This document shows positions 19,072 through 29,648 of a stretch of 64,000 nt of DNA, in pieces. The stretch's first letter is position 1; each line of letters opens with the position of its first letter. The notes beneath the pieces were generated by a model, which was not told where the DNA came from, searched no databases, and saw only the letters and a list, made by a program, of their open reading frames with translations. The DNA is taken from positions 17,538-81,537 of the forward strand of contig JAIRVP010000029.1 of NCBI GenBank assembly GCA_031253835.1, read 5' to 3'. The stretch comes from Burkholderia sp. Its GTDB lineage: Bacteria > Pseudomonadota > Gammaproteobacteria > Burkholderiales > Burkholderiaceae. A program made the position numbers and the translations under genes.

Positions 19072-19533
19072 ATGATTCAACTGACCCGCCCGTTGCGTGC
19101 AATCGCCGTTGCCGGCGCACTGCTCGCCTGCGCAGCCCCCACGTTCGCACAAGCCGACAATCCCATCGGCATGTGGCAGACGATCGATGACAACACCCAT
19201 CAGCCGAAGGCACTCGTGCAGATCGCCGAGGACGGCGACGGTGCGCTGACGGGCAAGGTCGTCAAGGGCCTCGGCGCGAACGATACGCCCGATCGCCGTT
19301 GCACCGCCTGCACGGACGAGCGCAAGGATCAACTCATCAAGGGCATGACGATCATCAAGGCAATGAAGAAGGAAGGCGACCACTGGGACGGTGGCAACAT
19401 CCTCGACCCGGAGAACGGCAAGGTCTACAAGTGCAAGATGACGCTTGAGGACGGCGGCCAGAAACTCGTGGTACGCGGTTACATCGGCGTATCGCTGCTC
19501 GGCCGGTCGCAGACCTGGGTTCGCCAGCAATAA
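19072..19533 (+). CDS. DUF2147 family secreted protein
   Basis: 153 aa with a perfect AAGGAGG ribosome-binding site. The signal peptide ends APTFAQA. The mature protein begins NPIGMWQTIDDNTHQPKALVQI and includes CTACTDERKDQLIKGMTII and YKCKMTLEDGGQKLVVRGYIGVSLLGRSQTWVR, the conserved pattern of DUF2147 (lipocalin-like small beta-barrel proteins). Probably periplasmic. Three cysteines may form a disulfide. It is a single-gene unit between two terminators. Molecular role unknown. Confidence 0.88.
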   Translation: MIQLTRPLRAIAVAGALLACAAPTFAQADNPIGMWQTIDDNTHQPKALVQIAEDGDGALTGKVVKGLGANDTPDRRCTACTDERKDQLIKGMTIIKAMKKEGDHWDGGNILDPENGKVYKCKMTLEDGGQKLVVRGYIGVSLLGRSQTWVRQQ

Positions 19534-19564
19534 CGCAGCACGCCGCCAACACGCGCGGCACAAT

Positions 19565-19606
19565 GAAAAAATCGGCCTGCGACGAAGTCGTCAGGCCGAT
19601 TTTCTT
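19565..19606 (+). terminator. Intrinsic terminator after the DUF2147 gene
   Basis: AATCGGCCTG stem with CAGGCCGATT around a 12-nt loop, followed by TTTCTTT; preceded by an A-run, so it could also work on the minus strand for the DUF4096 gene. Confidence 0.8.
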
Positions 19607-19637
19607 TGGGTGCGGGCGCAACAGAAACCGATTGCCA

Positions 19638-20048
19638 TCACGCCGCATGCTTCAGCGAGTCGGGCGCATAGCCACCCGGTGTGCGGTACACGGGTACCGC
19701 GTTGCTACGCGCCTCCGCTGCCTTCGATTGCGTGTGCTTGCGCATCCGTGCGGACAATTCATTGCACAGATTCACGCCCGAATCGCCGTAGAGTTCACGC
19801 ATCACGCTCAACAGCGTGCCCGTCTCGTGCCAGACCTTGAAGCGGCGATGGCACGTCTGATACGACGGGTAACGGCGCGGCATCGCGGACCACGTTGCGC
19901 CGCTGTAGATCACCCAGAGCACGCCGTTCAGGACGGCCCGCGTATTGGCTAACGGACGGCCGCGCAACTCGGTGCGCGGCTGCATTTCGGGCAGAAGCGG
20001 CGCAACGCAGCGCCACTCGTGGTCGGTCAGATCGCGATACGGTGTCAT
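19638..20048 (-). CDS. Orphan IS5-type DUF4096 (transposase N-terminal) protein
   Basis: 136 aa from ATG at 20048 (GGAG 8 nt upstream). Residues 1-100 match the DUF4096/helix-turn-helix region of IS5/IS402-group transposases: LTDHEWRCVAPLLPE, RGRPLANTRAVLNGVLWVIYSGATWSAMPRRYPSYQTCHRRFKVWHETG. The downstream DDE catalytic domain is absent; instead there is a unique basic tail (SARMRKHTQSKAAEARS...). No inverted repeats or target duplications were seen around it, and it has its own ribosome-binding site. It may be an IS remnant or a domesticated DNA-binding protein; a similar gene lies at 47260. Confidence 0.75.
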   Translation of the reverse strand: MTPYRDLTDHEWRCVAPLLPEMQPRTELRGRPLANTRAVLNGVLWVIYSGATWSAMPRRYPSYQTCHRRFKVWHETGTLLSVMRELYGDSGVNLCNELSARMRKHTQSKAAEARSNAVPVYRTPGGYAPDSLKHAA

Positions 20049-20192
20049 GGACATCTCCAGCCTTAGTAACCATGACACAACGATATCGGCTCACCTCAAC
20101 GATGAATATAAGACAAATCCGAAAATACCCGGAGATTGCCTGAATTTGACCGGAATTGACGTTTGAATCCCGTCAATTGCCGGAAAGCGCAA

Positions 20193-21290
20193 TCAGGTCA
20201 GCGACGTATCGACGATGCGACGCGGCGTTTCGAGGTACTCCTTCGACTGCATCTCGACGATTCGCGACACCGTGCGCGCGAATTCGTTGGCCATCGGGCC
20301 TTCGATGTACAACTGCTCCGCCGGCACCGCCGCGGACATCAGCAGCTTGACCTTGTGGTCGTACAGCACGTCGATGAGCCACGTGAAGCGGCGCGCCTCG
20401 GACGCCATCCGCGGCGACATCTGCGGCACCTCGGACAGCACGATCGCATGGAAGCGGCTCGCCAGTTCGAGATAGTCGTTCTGCGATCGCGGGCCGCCGC
20501 ACAGCGTCGCGAAGTCGAACCAGACCACGCCGTCCGCTTTGCGCAGCGCCTTCAGTTCACGCTTCTCGATATGCAGGATCGGGCTTTCGTCGGGTACCGC
20601 CGCGAGCTTGCCGAATGCATGGCGCAGTTCGCGATCGGCGTCCGCGCCGAGCGGCGTGTGATACATCTTCACCTGCGCGAGCGTGCGCTGGCGATAGTCG
20701 ACGCCCGCGTCGACGTTCAGCACGTCGAGCCTGTCCTTGATCAGCGCGATGGCCGGCAGCATGCGGTCGCGATGCAGGCCGTCCGGATACAGGTCGTCGG
20801 GATCGTAGTTGGACGTCATCACGAACTGCACGCCGTTGTTGAACAGGCGGTCGAGCAGACGGTACAGGATCATCGCGTCCGCAATGTCCGACACGTGGAA
20901 TTCGTCGAAGCAGATCAGCCGGTAGCGCTTCGCGATCCGCCGCGCGAGTTCGTCGAGCGGATCGGCCTGCCCTTTCAGTTCCTCGAGCTCGCGATGCACT
21001 TCGCGCATGAATTCGTGGAAATGCAGGCGCGTCTTGCGCTGCACGGGCACGACCGCATAGAAGCTGTCCATCAGGAAGCTCTTGCCGCGGCCGACACCGC
21101 CCCACATGTAGACGCCGCGCGGGAGGTCCGGATGATTGATGAGCTTCTTGAACGCGTTCGAGCGACGCGCCTTGTACTCGACCCATTCGTCGAAGCAGCG
21201 CTGCAGGCGATCGACGGCCGCGCGCTGGGCGGGATCGGACTGATAGCCGCGCGTGGTCAGTTCGCGCGTGTAGTATTCGGTGACGTTCAT
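20193..21290 (-). CDS. zapE: ZapE/AFG1-family cell-division ATPase
   Basis: 365 aa from ATG at 21290 (MNVTEYYTREL). AFG1-like AAA ATPase with Walker A GGVGRGKSFLMD (about 74-85) and Walker B YRLICFDEFHVSD. ZapE acts at the constricting Z-ring in E. coli under stress. The gene follows lpd on the same strand, separated by a strong terminator at 21309-21340, so it may have its own promoter or depend on readthrough. Length is as expected. Confidence 0.92.
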   Translation of the reverse strand: MNVTEYYTRELTTRGYQSDPAQRAAVDRLQRCFDEWVEYKARRSNAFKKLINHPDLPRGVYMWGGVGRGKSFLMDSFYAVVPVQRKTRLHFHEFMREVHRELEELKGQADPLDELARRIAKRYRLICFDEFHVSDIADAMILYRLLDRLFNNGVQFVMTSNYDPDDLYPDGLHRDRMLPAIALIKDRLDVLNVDAGVDYRQRTLAQVKMYHTPLGADADRELRHAFGKLAAVPDESPILHIEKRELKALRKADGVVWFDFATLCGGPRSQNDYLELASRFHAIVLSEVPQMSPRMASEARRFTWLIDVLYDHKVKLLMSAAVPAEQLYIEGPMANEFARTVSRIVEMQSKEYLETPRRIVDTSLT

Positions 21291-21308
21291 CGGGCAAACC
21301 GGAAAGAA

Positions 21309-21340
21309 CGAAGGCGGGCGGGAAACCCCGCCCGCCTTCG
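21309..21340 (-). terminator. Intrinsic terminator after lpd
   Basis: CGAAGGCGGGCGGG and CCCGCCCGCCTTCG pair around a short loop; GC-rich 14-bp stem with a weak T-tract. It lies between lpd and zapE. Confidence 0.7.
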
Positions 21341-21388
21341 TCATGAGACGGCTGCGCCGGCCGATGGCCGGCAGGCGCTACACCGTGC

Positions 21389-22819
21389 TCAGCTGTTCAG
21401 CGAGCGCTTGTCGACGGCGAGCGCCGCTTCGCGCATCACTTCCGACATCGACGGGTGCGGATGGCAGATGCGGGCGATGTCTTCCGACGCCGCCTTGAAT
21501 TCCATCGCCACCACGGCTTCCGCGATCAGGTCCGACGCGTTCGCGGCGATCACGTGCACGCCGAGCAGTTCGTCGGTCTTCGCATCCGCGATCATCTTCA
21601 CGAAGCCGTCCGGCGCGTTCATGCCGAGCGCGCGGCCGTTGATCGAGAACGGGAACTTGCCCGACTTGATCTCGCGGCCTTCCGCCTTCAGCTGCTGCTC
21701 CGTCTTGCCGACCCATGCGATTTCCGGGTACGTGTAGATCACCCACGGAATGCAGTTGTAGTCGATGTGCGGCTTCTGGCCGTCGATCACTTCCGCGACC
21801 AGCACGCCTTCGTCTTCCGCCTTGTGCGCGAGCATCGGGCCGCGCACCACGTCGCCGATCGCGTACACGTTCGGCACTGCCGTACGGCAGTGGTCGTCCA
21901 CGTCGATGAAGCCGCGCTCGTTCGCCTTCAGGCCGATTGCCTCGAGGCCGAGGTTGTCGGTGTTCGGCACGCGGCCGACCGACACGATCAGGCGATCGGC
22001 GTCGAGCGTCTGCGCGTTGCCGTCCTTGTCCGTGTAGGCGATCGACACACCGCTCTCGGTCGCCTTCACTTCACCGATCTTCACGCCGAGATTGATGTCG
22101 AGGCCCTGCTTCTTGAACAGCTTGGCCGCTTCCTTCGCGAGCGCTTCGTCGGCTGCGCCGAGGAATGCCGGCAGCGCTTCGAGCACCGTCACTTCGGCAC
22201 CCAGGCGGCGCCACACCGAGCCGAGCTCGAGGCCGATCACGCCTGCGCCGATCACGGCGAGCTTCTTCGGCACCGAGTCGAACGTCAGCGCACCTTCGTT
22301 GTCCGACACGATCTTGTTGTCGACCGGAATGCCCGGCAGGTGACGCGCCTTCGAGCCCGTCGCAATGATCACGTTCTTCGCGGTGACGACTTCGGTTTCA
22401 CCGTCGCCGCTCACTTCGATCTGCACGCCGGCGTCGGTCTTGCCGGTGAACTTGCCATGGCCCTTCAGCCAGGTGATCTTGTTCTTCTTGAACAGGAACT
22501 CGATCCCGCTCGTCATCTTCTCGACGATCGCATCCTTGCGGCCGAGCATCTTCGCGACGTCGATCTTCACGCCGTCGACCGTGATGCCGTGGTCGGCCAG
22601 GTGATGCGACGTGTTCTCGAACTCTTCCGACGATGCGAGCAGCGCCTTCGACGGGATGCAGCCGACGTTCAGGCAGGTGCCGCCGAGCTTCAGCGCGCCG
22701 GCCGGGTTCTTCCACTTCTCGATACAGGCAACGGTCTTGCCGAGCTGCGCGGCGCGAATCGCGGCGATGTAGCCGCCGGGGCCGGCGCCGATCACGACGA
22801 CGTCAAATTCCTTGGACAT
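21389..22819 (-). CDS. lpdA: Dihydrolipoamide dehydrogenase (E3 of 2-oxoglutarate dehydrogenase)
   Basis: 476 aa from ATG at 22819 ([11 protein letters not shown]). FAD-binding [14 protein letters not shown] near the N-terminus, the redox-active disulfide in [16 protein letters not shown] (two Cys five apart), an NAD-binding [17 protein letters not shown], and the dimerisation domain with the catalytic His-Glu region ([11 protein letters not shown]). It reoxidises the dihydrolipoyl arm of SucB, passing electrons to NAD+. Third gene of the sucA-sucB-lpd operon, 81 bp after sucB. Confidence 0.96.
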   Translation of the reverse strand: MSKEFDVVVIGAGPGGYIAAIRAAQLGKTVACIEKWKNPAGALKLGGTCLNVGCIPSKALLASSEEFENTSHHLADHGITVDGVKIDVAKMLGRKDAIVEKMTSGIEFLFKKNKITWLKGHGKFTGKTDAGVQIEVSGDGETEVVTAKNVIIATGSKARHLPGIPVDNKIVSDNEGALTFDSVPKKLAVIGAGVIGLELGSVWRRLGAEVTVLEALPAFLGAADEALAKEAAKLFKKQGLDINLGVKIGEVKATESGVSIAYTDKDGNAQTLDADRLIVSVGRVPNTDNLGLEAIGLKANERGFIDVDDHCRTAVPNVYAIGDVVRGPMLAHKAEDEGVLVAEVIDGQKPHIDYNCIPWVIYTYPEIAWVGKTEQQLKAEGREIKSGKFPFSINGRALGMNAPDGFVKMIADAKTDELLGVHVIAANASDLIAEAVVAMEFKAASEDIARICHPHPSMSEVMREAALAVDKRSLNS

Positions 22820-22900
22820 GACAATCCTTTCCACTTGTACGCCCGCAGGTTCGCGCGTATGCGCGAACCTGCGGAACGGGTCGATGCAGTGAGACTTGGC

Positions 22901-24175
22901 TTACAGGTCGAGCAGCAGGCGTGCCGGATCTTCCAGCGCATCCTTCATCGCGACGAGCGACAGCACCGCTTCGCGGCCGTCGATGATCCGGTGGTCGTAC
23001 GACAGTGCCAGGTAGTTGATCGGACGGATCACGATCTGGCCGTTCTCGACGACCGGACGTTCCTTCGTCGCGTGCACGCCGAGGATGGCCGACTGCGGCG
23101 GGTTGATGATCGGGGTCGACAGCATCGAGCCGAACACGCCGCCGTTCGAGATCGAGAACGTACCGCCCGTCATTTCCTCGATCGACAGCTTGCCGTCCTT
23201 CGCCTTCTGGCCGAATTCGGCGATCTTCTTTTCGATCTCGGCGAGGCTCAGCTGATCCGCGTTGCGCAGGATCGGCACGACGAGGCCGCGCGGCGAGCCG
23301 ACAGCGATACCGATGTCGAAGTAGCCGTGGTAGACGATGTCGTTACCGTCGATCGACGCGTTCACGAGCGGGAACTTCTTCAGCGCATGGACGGCCGCCT
23401 TCACGAAGAACGACATGAAGCCGAGCTTCACGCCGTGTTCCTTCTCGAACTTGTCCTTGTACTTGGAGCGCAGGTCCATGACCGGCTGCATGTTGACTTC
23501 GTTGAACGTCGTCAGGATCGCGTTGGTCTGCTGCGATTCGAGCAGACGCTCGGCGATACGCGCACGCAGGCGCGACATCGGCACGCGCTGTTCCGGACGG
23601 TCGTTCAGCCAGGTCGTTGCCGACGCCGGCACCTTGACTTCCGGCAGCGACGGCTTCGCAGCGGCGGTCTTCGCCGGTGCAGCGGCCGGAGCAGCCTTCG
23701 GTGCGCTGCCTGCGGCCAGCGCGTCGCCCTTCGTGACGCGGCCGTCGCGGCCCGAACCTGCGACGTCGCCTGCCGACAGGCCCTTCTCGGCCAGCAGCTT
23801 CGACGCAGCCGGCGATGCGGTGCCCGACGATGCCGTTGCGGCGGCCGGCTGCGCGGCCGGTGCGGCTGCAGCAGGCGCTGCTGCCGGCTTGACTTCGGCG
23901 GCGCCCGCCGCTGCTTCGGCAGCACCGGCCTTCGCTTCGGTGTCGATCGTCGCGATCAGCTGGTCGGCAACCACCGTGTCACCGTCGTTCTGCAGCACTT
24001 GCGCGAGCACGCCCGCTGCCGGTGCCGGCACTTCGAGCACGACCTTGTCGGTCTCGAGTTCGATCAGGATTTCGTCCTGCGCGACTGCTTCGCCCGGCTT
24101 CTTCTTCCACTGCAGCATGGTCGCTTCCGAAACCGACTCCGAAAGCTGGGGGACTTTGACTTCTACGATAGCCAT
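22901..24175 (-). CDS. sucB: Dihydrolipoyl succinyltransferase, E2 of 2-oxoglutarate dehydrogenase
   Basis: 424 aa. One lipoyl domain with the lipoylated Lys in [11 protein letters not shown] (about residue 43), an Ala/Pro/Thr-rich linker, the E3-binding domain ([28 protein letters not shown]), a second Ala-rich linker, and the catalytic domain ending in [14 protein letters not shown] with the active-site His and Asp. It transfers succinyl groups to CoA in the TCA cycle. It follows sucA by 135 bp on the same strand. Confidence 0.97.
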   Translation of the reverse strand: MAIVEVKVPQLSESVSEATMLQWKKKPGEAVAQDEILIELETDKVVLEVPAPAAGVLAQVLQNDGDTVVADQLIATIDTEAKAGAAEAAAGAAEVKPAAAPAAAAPAAQPAAATASSGTASPAASKLLAEKGLSAGDVAGSGRDGRVTKGDALAAGSAPKAAPAAAPAKTAAAKPSLPEVKVPASATTWLNDRPEQRVPMSRLRARIAERLLESQQTNAILTTFNEVNMQPVMDLRSKYKDKFEKEHGVKLGFMSFFVKAAVHALKKFPLVNASIDGNDIVYHGYFDIGIAVGSPRGLVVPILRNADQLSLAEIEKKIAEFGQKAKDGKLSIEEMTGGTFSISNGGVFGSMLSTPIINPPQSAILGVHATKERPVVENGQIVIRPINYLALSYDHRIIDGREAVLSLVAMKDALEDPARLLLDL

Positions 24176-24310
24176 GTGATTTTCCTGGATGCTTAATCTG
24201 GGTAATGACGAGGTTCGTGCGATTCCTTCGGCCGGTGCGGCGCGCCACGCGCCCGGCAGGCCAAAAGAGACGGGAAAGCGCCGCGCGCCTTCCCGTTTCG
24301 CTTCCGTCGG

Positions 24311-27175
24311 TTATTTCGCGATCGATCCGCTCTTCAGGCGGCCGAAAGCACCTTCGATCAGGGCCTTCTGCTGCTCGTAGTGCTTCGCGTAGTAGCCAAC
24401 CGCCGGCGAGGCCGAAGCCGGACGGCCGCTGTATGCCAGCTTCTGCCCTTCCTTCATGCCTTCCTTCAGGTGGTGCTCGACGTAGAACCAGGGGCCCTGG
24501 TTCTGCGGCTCGTCCTGCACCCAGACCACTTCAGTCGCGTTCTCGTACTTCTTCATTTCGGCTTCGAACTGCTTGTGCGCGAACGGATACAGCTGCTCGA
24601 TACGGATGATCGCGACGTCGTTCGCCTTCGCTTCGCGGCGATGCGCGACGAGGTCGTAGTACACGCGGCCCGAGCAGGCCAGCACGCGCTTGACCTTCTT
24701 CGCGTCGATGCCGCCGTCGGTTTCGCCCAGCACCGGCTGGAACGAGCCCTTCGCCAGTTCCGACAGGTCCGACACCGCTTCCTTGTGACGCAGCAGCGAC
24801 TTCGGCGTTGCGACGATCAGCGGCTTGCGGAACAGGCGGATCATCTGGCGGCGCAGCAGGTGGAAAATCTGCGCAGGCGTCGTCGGCTGAACGACCTGCA
24901 TGTTGTGATCTGCACACAACTGCAGGAAACGCTCGATACGCGTCGACGAGTGTTCCGGACCTTGCCCTTCATAGCCGTGCGGCAGCAGCATCGTGAGGCC
25001 CGACACGCGGCCCCACTTCACTTCGCCCGACGAGATGAACTGGTCGATCACGACCTGCGCGCCGTTGACGAAGTCGCCGAACTGCGCTTCCCACAGCACG
25101 AGCGTGTTCGGCTCGGCGGTCGAGTAACCGTATTCGAAGCCCAGCACCGCTTCTTCCGACAGCACCGAGTCGATCACCGTGAACTTCGCCTGGCCTTCCG
25201 CGATGTTCTGCAGCGGCACGTACGTACCGTCGTTCCAGCGTTCGCGGTTCTGGTCGTGCAGCACCGCGTGACGGTGCGTGAACGTGCCGCGGCCCGAATC
25301 CTGGCCCGTCAGGCGCACCGAGTAGCCCGATGCGACGAGCGACGCGAATGCCAGGTGTTCGCCCATGCCCCAGTCGAGCGGCTGGTCGCCACGCGCCATG
25401 TTGCGGCGGTCGTTGATCACGCGCTCGACGAGCGGGTGGACCTTGAAGTTTTCCGGGACCGTCGTGATGCGTTCGCCGAGGCGCTTCAGTTCAGCGAGCG
25501 GCACGGCCGTATCGGCCGCATCCGTCCACTTGCGGTTCAGGAACGGAACCCAGTCGACCGCGTACTTGCTCTTGTAGTTCGACAGGACCGGGTCGACCGT
25601 GTGGTGACCGTCGTCCATCGCCTTGCGGTATGCCTTCACGTAGTTGTCGGCGTCTTCCGCGGTGATCACGCCCTGCTGCACGAGCTTCTCGGCGTACAGC
25701 GCACGGGTGCCCGGGTGCTGCGCGATCTTCTTGTACATCAGCGGCTGCGTGACGGCCGGCGTGTCCTGCTCGTTGTGACCCAGCTTGCGGAAGCAGACGA
25801 TGTCGATCACGACATCCTTGTGGAACTGCATCCGGTAGTCGATCGCGATCTGGATCGCGAGCACGACGGCTTCCGGATCGTCGCCGTTCACGTGCAGCAC
25901 CGGCGCTTCGATCATCTTGACCACGTCGGTGCAGTACAGCGTCGAGCGCGCATCGCGCGGGTCCGACGTCGTGAAGCCGATCTGGTTGTTGATGACGATG
26001 TGCAGCGTGCCGTGCGTGCCGTAACCGCGCGTCTGCGCGAGGTTCAGCGTTTCCATCACGACGCCCTGGCCAGCGAAGGCCGCGTCGCCGTGGATCTGCA
26101 CCGGCAGCACTTGCAGGCCGTCTTCGTCGCCGCGACGGTCCATCCGCGCCTTCGCCGAACCTTCGACCACCGGGTTCACGATTTCGAGGTGCGACGGGTT
26201 GAACGCGAGCGACAGGTGGACCGGGCCGCCTTCCGTCGAGACGTCCGACGAGAAGCCCTTGTGGTATTTCACGTCACCGGCCGGCAGGTCGTCGACGTGC
26301 TTGCCTTCGAATTCGGCGAACAGGTCGGCCGGCATCTTGCCCAGCGTGTTGACCAGCACGTTCAGACGGCCGCGGTGGGCCATGCCGATGATGATTTCCT
26401 GCACGCCGCTCTTGCCCGCGTGCTGGACGACTTCGTCCATCGCCGCGATGAAGCTCTCGCCGCCTTCGAGCGAGAAGCGCTTCTGGCCGACGTACTTGGT
26501 GTGCAGATAGCGTTCGAGACCTTCCGACGCCGTCAGGCGATTCAGGATGTGCTTCTTCTTGTCGGCCGAGAACGCCGGCGTCGCACGGGTCGACTCCAGG
26601 CGCTCCTGCCACCAGCGCTTCTGTTCCGGATCGCTGATGTACATGTACTCGGCGCCGATCGTGCCGCAGTACGTGTCGCGCAAACCCTTGACGATGTCAC
26701 GCAGCGAAGCCTGGTCGAAACCGAAGTACAGGTTGCTCGCGCTGTACGTCTGGTCGAGGTCGCCTTCGGAGAAGTCGTAGAACGCGGGTTCGAGTTCGGG
26801 GATGGCGGGACGTTCGCGGCGCTTCAGGGGATCGAGGTTGGCCCATTGCGAGCCGAGGAAGCGGTAGGCGCTGATCAGCGACTGAACATGGACCTGCTTG
26901 CGCGCGGTCGCGAGGTTGCTCGTGCTTTCGCGCGGGATGAAGGCATTGGCCTTCGCGCGCTCGGCGAACGATTCGACGATCGGGAAGTGAGCGACGTCAT
27001 TGGCACTCGAGCCGTCCGTTGCAGGTACGTTCTGCAGCGCGTCGAAATACTCTCGCCAGTTCTCCGGCACCGACGCCGGATTGTTGAGGTATGCATCGTA
27101 CAGTTCTTCAACGTACGAAGCATTGCCGCCGAACAGATAGGAGTTCAGCTGAAACTGCTTCATTACATCTGACAT
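24311..27175 (-). CDS. sucA: 2-oxoglutarate dehydrogenase E1 component
   Basis: 954 aa, the usual E1o length. N-terminal SYLFGGNASYVEELYDAYLNNP helps E2 binding; GMAHRGRLNVLVN is the E1o dehydrogenase motif; the thiamine-diphosphate region (GDAAFAGQGVVMETLNLAQ ... IVINNQIGFTTS) and the transketolase-like C-terminal half (GHRQ-type HRHAVLHDQNRE; LPHGYEGQGPEHSS) are present. Oxidatively decarboxylates 2-oxoglutarate on ThDP. Start at 27175 has GGTGAG 8 nt upstream. First gene of the operon; the about 260 bp upstream should hold its promoter. Confidence 0.97.
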   Translation of the reverse strand: MSDVMKQFQLNSYLFGGNASYVEELYDAYLNNPASVPENWREYFDALQNVPATDGSSANDVAHFPIVESFAERAKANAFIPRESTSNLATARKQVHVQSLISAYRFLGSQWANLDPLKRRERPAIPELEPAFYDFSEGDLDQTYSASNLYFGFDQASLRDIVKGLRDTYCGTIGAEYMYISDPEQKRWWQERLESTRATPAFSADKKKHILNRLTASEGLERYLHTKYVGQKRFSLEGGESFIAAMDEVVQHAGKSGVQEIIIGMAHRGRLNVLVNTLGKMPADLFAEFEGKHVDDLPAGDVKYHKGFSSDVSTEGGPVHLSLAFNPSHLEIVNPVVEGSAKARMDRRGDEDGLQVLPVQIHGDAAFAGQGVVMETLNLAQTRGYGTHGTLHIVINNQIGFTTSDPRDARSTLYCTDVVKMIEAPVLHVNGDDPEAVVLAIQIAIDYRMQFHKDVVIDIVCFRKLGHNEQDTPAVTQPLMYKKIAQHPGTRALYAEKLVQQGVITAEDADNYVKAYRKAMDDGHHTVDPVLSNYKSKYAVDWVPFLNRKWTDAADTAVPLAELKRLGERITTVPENFKVHPLVERVINDRRNMARGDQPLDWGMGEHLAFASLVASGYSVRLTGQDSGRGTFTHRHAVLHDQNRERWNDGTYVPLQNIAEGQAKFTVIDSVLSEEAVLGFEYGYSTAEPNTLVLWEAQFGDFVNGAQVVIDQFISSGEVKWGRVSGLTMLLPHGYEGQGPEHSSTRIERFLQLCADHNMQVVQPTTPAQIFHLLRRQMIRLFRKPLIVATPKSLLRHKEAVSDLSELAKGSFQPVLGETDGGIDAKKVKRVLACSGRVYYDLVAHRREAKANDVAIIRIEQLYPFAHKQFEAEMKKYENATEVVWVQDEPQNQGPWFYVEHHLKEGMKEGQKLAYSGRPASASPAVGYYAKHYEQQKALIEGAFGRLKSGSIAK

Positions 27176-27438
27176 TTTACGCTCACCTTTCTTCGAGCTT
27201 CTCGAGAAATAGCGGGTTACTCAACCTTCCGCGACACGGCCTGACCGTTTAGCGGATTGCGAATCAAGTCTTGCTTGGAAGGACCTAAAACTTGCGTGCG
27301 CGCAGCATATCACAGAACCGATACCGGAGTTCACGGCGAAATGTGCCTGAAAGCACCGCGCGACGGGGTTTTGCCGGATTGCCACGACCCGCAGGAACAG
27401 TGTTTTGCAGGTATTCCGGTTGCGCTGCGCGCAGATGC

Positions 27439-27466
27439 AAAAAAGGCTGCCCGCAGGCAGCCTTTT
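27439..27466 (-). terminator. Intrinsic terminator after typA (bidirectional shape)
   Basis: GGCTGCC, a CGCA loop, and GGCAGCC with A-run and T-run on the two flanks. On the minus strand it ends typA (stop at 27494). Confidence 0.85.
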
Positions 27467-27493
27467 CCGTGATGCAGCGAACGGTCGAAATGC

Positions 27494-29320
27494 TTAGTCG
27501 ACCGCGCCTTCGCGGCTCGCGCGGCGACGCTCGTGCTCCTTCAGGAAGCGCTTGCGCAGGCGGATCGACTGCGGCGTCACTTCGACGAGTTCGTCGTCGT
27601 CGATGAATTCGACCGCGTATTCCAGCGACATCTGGACCGGCGGCACGAGACGCACGGCTTCGTCGGTACCCGACGCACGCACGTTGGTCAGCTGCTTGCC
27701 CTTGATCGGGTTGACGACGAGGTCGTTGTCGCGGCTGTGGATGCCGATGATCATGCCCTCATACAGCGCGTCGCCCGGCTTCACGAACATGCGGCCGCGA
27801 TCCTGCAGCTTCCACAGTGCGTAGGCCACGGCCGCGCCGTCGTCCTGCGAGATCAGCACGCCGTTGCGGCGCTCGAAGACCGAGCCGTCCTTGACCGGTG
27901 CGTACGAATCGAAGATGTGGCTCATCAGGCCCGTGCCGCGCGTGAGCGTCAGGAATTCGCTCTGGAAGCCGATCAGGCCACGCGCCGAGATCTTGTATTC
28001 CAGACGCGTGCGGCCGCGGCCGTCCGACGCCATGTCGAGCATTTCGCCCTTGCGGCGGCCGAGCTCTTCCATCACGCCGCCCTGGTGTTCGTCTTCGAGG
28101 TCGACGGTCAGCAGCTCGAACGGCTCGTGACGCACGCCGTCGATTTCCTGCATCACGACGCGCGGACGCGACACGGCCAGTTCGTAGCCTTCACGGCGCA
28201 TGTTCTCGACGAGAATCGTCAGGTGCAGCTCGCCGCGGCCCGACACTTCGAACACCGTTTCGTCGCCCGTATCCTTCACGCGCAGCGCGACGTTGTGGTT
28301 CAGTTCCTTCATCAGGCGGTCGCGGATCTGGCGGCTCGTCACGAACTTGCCTTCGCGGCCGGCGAGCGGCGACGAGTTGACGAGGAAGTTCATCGTCAGC
28401 GTCGGTTCGTCGACGGTGATCATCGGCAGCGCTTCCGGCGTATCGACCGCGCAGATCGTCGCGCCGATGCCGACGTCTTCAATACCGTTGATCAGCACGA
28501 TGTCGCCCGCCTCGGCCGACTCGACCTGCACGCGCTCGAGGCCCTTGAACGACAGCACCTGGTTGATCTTGCGGTTCAGCACGTCGCCTTCCGGGCCGAA
28601 GCGCATTACGACCGGCTGGCCCGGCTTGATGCGACCGCGCGTGATGCGGCCGACGCCGATCCGGCCGACGTACGTCGAATAGTCGAGCGACGTGATCTGG
28701 AGCTGCAGCGGCGCTTCCGGATCGGCCGGGCGAACCGGCACGTGCTCGAGGATCGCCTCGAACAGCGGGCGCATGTCGCCATCGCGCGCAGCCGGGTCGA
28801 GCGACGCGTAGCCGTTCAGGCCCGACGCGTAGACGATCGGGAAGTCGAGCTGCTCTTCGGTCGCGCCGAGCTTGTCGAACAGGTCGAAGGTCTGGTTGAT
28901 CACCCAGTCGATCCGCGCGCCCGGGCGGTCGATCTTGTTGACGACGACGATCGGCTTCAGGCCGAGCGCCAGCGCCTTCTTCGTGACGAAGCGCGTCTGC
29001 GGCATCGGGCCTTCGACCGCGTCGACCAGCAGCAGCACCGAGTCGACCATCGACAGCACGCGCTCGACTTCACCGCCGAAGTCCGCGTGCCCCGGGGTGT
29101 CGACGATGTTGACGTGCGTGCCTTCGTATTCGACCGCGCAGTTCTTCGCGAGAATCGTGATCCCGCGTTCCTTTTCGATGTCGTTCGAGTCCATCACACG
29201 CTCGGCGACTTGCTGGTTGTCGCGGAAGGTGCCGGACTGGCGAAGCAGTTGGTCGACGAGCGTCGTCTTGCCGTGGTCGACGTGAGCGATGATGGCGATA
29301 TTGCGAAGGGCGCGGGTCAT
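27494..29320 (-). CDS. typA: TypA/BipA ribosome-associated GTPase
   Basis: 608 aa. Translation-factor GTPase with G1 [10 protein letters not shown] (about 12-21), G2 in ERGITI, G3 DTPGHADF, and G4 NKID, then EF-G-like domains III and V and the BipA-specific C-terminal domain ([20 protein letters not shown]). BipA helps 50S assembly and translation at low temperature or stress. Single-gene unit, divergent from the marR-like gene with about 330 bp between. Confidence 0.96.
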   Translation of the reverse strand: MTRALRNIAIIAHVDHGKTTLVDQLLRQSGTFRDNQQVAERVMDSNDIEKERGITILAKNCAVEYEGTHVNIVDTPGHADFGGEVERVLSMVDSVLLLVDAVEGPMPQTRFVTKKALALGLKPIVVVNKIDRPGARIDWVINQTFDLFDKLGATEEQLDFPIVYASGLNGYASLDPAARDGDMRPLFEAILEHVPVRPADPEAPLQLQITSLDYSTYVGRIGVGRITRGRIKPGQPVVMRFGPEGDVLNRKINQVLSFKGLERVQVESAEAGDIVLINGIEDVGIGATICAVDTPEALPMITVDEPTLTMNFLVNSSPLAGREGKFVTSRQIRDRLMKELNHNVALRVKDTGDETVFEVSGRGELHLTILVENMRREGYELAVSRPRVVMQEIDGVRHEPFELLTVDLEDEHQGGVMEELGRRKGEMLDMASDGRGRTRLEYKISARGLIGFQSEFLTLTRGTGLMSHIFDSYAPVKDGSVFERRNGVLISQDDGAAVAYALWKLQDRGRMFVKPGDALYEGMIIGIHSRDNDLVVNPIKGKQLTNVRASGTDEAVRLVPPVQMSLEYAVEFIDDDELVEVTPQSIRLRKRFLKEHERRRASREGAVD

Positions 29321-29585
29321 AGAAACCTGGAAATCGTTTGAACGCGCAAACGCGCCCGCTCGTTTTCACGGGCGCGCGCTGTTGCAGCTTGGAAAGCCAC
29401 AAATTATAGCACGTGAGAATGTCGAGAGCTGACGGACACGTCTCGACGCAACAAAACCGGGCCCGCCGCCCTCCCCTCGAACCGGCGAAGCGATCGAATC
29501 CGCCGCCGCCCGGCACGCCGAAAAACCTTATCCCCAAGAGGGATTTCCGCCCCACGAAGCGCACCCTTTGCCGTTCGATTAACAT

Positions 29586-29614
29586 TTGCCGCGGCAAGCA
29601 ATTGTGCCTATACT
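29586..29614 (+). promoter_or_regulatory. Sigma-70 promoter of the marR/efflux operon
   Basis: TTGCCG (29586-29591), a 17-bp spacer, and TATACT (29609-29614). The predicted start is near 29621, just before the operator-like half-site CAACTATT (29625-29632), a position that fits autorepression. Confidence 0.7.
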
Positions 29615-29624
29615 GCTGCCTAGT

Positions 29625-29632
29625 CAACTATT
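29625..29632 (+). promoter_or_regulatory. Possible MarR operator half-site at the marR promoter
   Basis: CAACTATT is the reverse complement of AATAGTTG, which recurs in the imperfect palindrome at 30138-30158 just after the marR gene. A short surrounding dyad TAGT-CA-ACTA supports a dimer site. Inference only. Confidence 0.4.
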
Positions 29633-29648
29633 GCAGCTTCAGGGTTTT

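Larger units (their letters stand above)
29321..29648. other. typA-marR divergent intergenic region
   Basis: 328 bp. Near typA there are short GC-rich palindromic segments (CGGGCGCG type) and an AT-rich stretch. On the plus side it holds the marR promoter and possible operator half-site described separately. No gene supported. Confidence 0.7.

Noticed and set aside
19565..20192. Complete insertion sequence around the DUF4096 gene
   Set aside because: No terminal inverted repeats, target duplications or catalytic domain could be found.
24380..27172. 930-codon open frame antisense to sucA, and similar long frames opposite infB, typA and lpd
   Set aside because: Mirror-image products of high GC codon bias; the opposite strand codes well-known proteins, and the antisense frames are Arg/His-rich without ribosome-binding sites.
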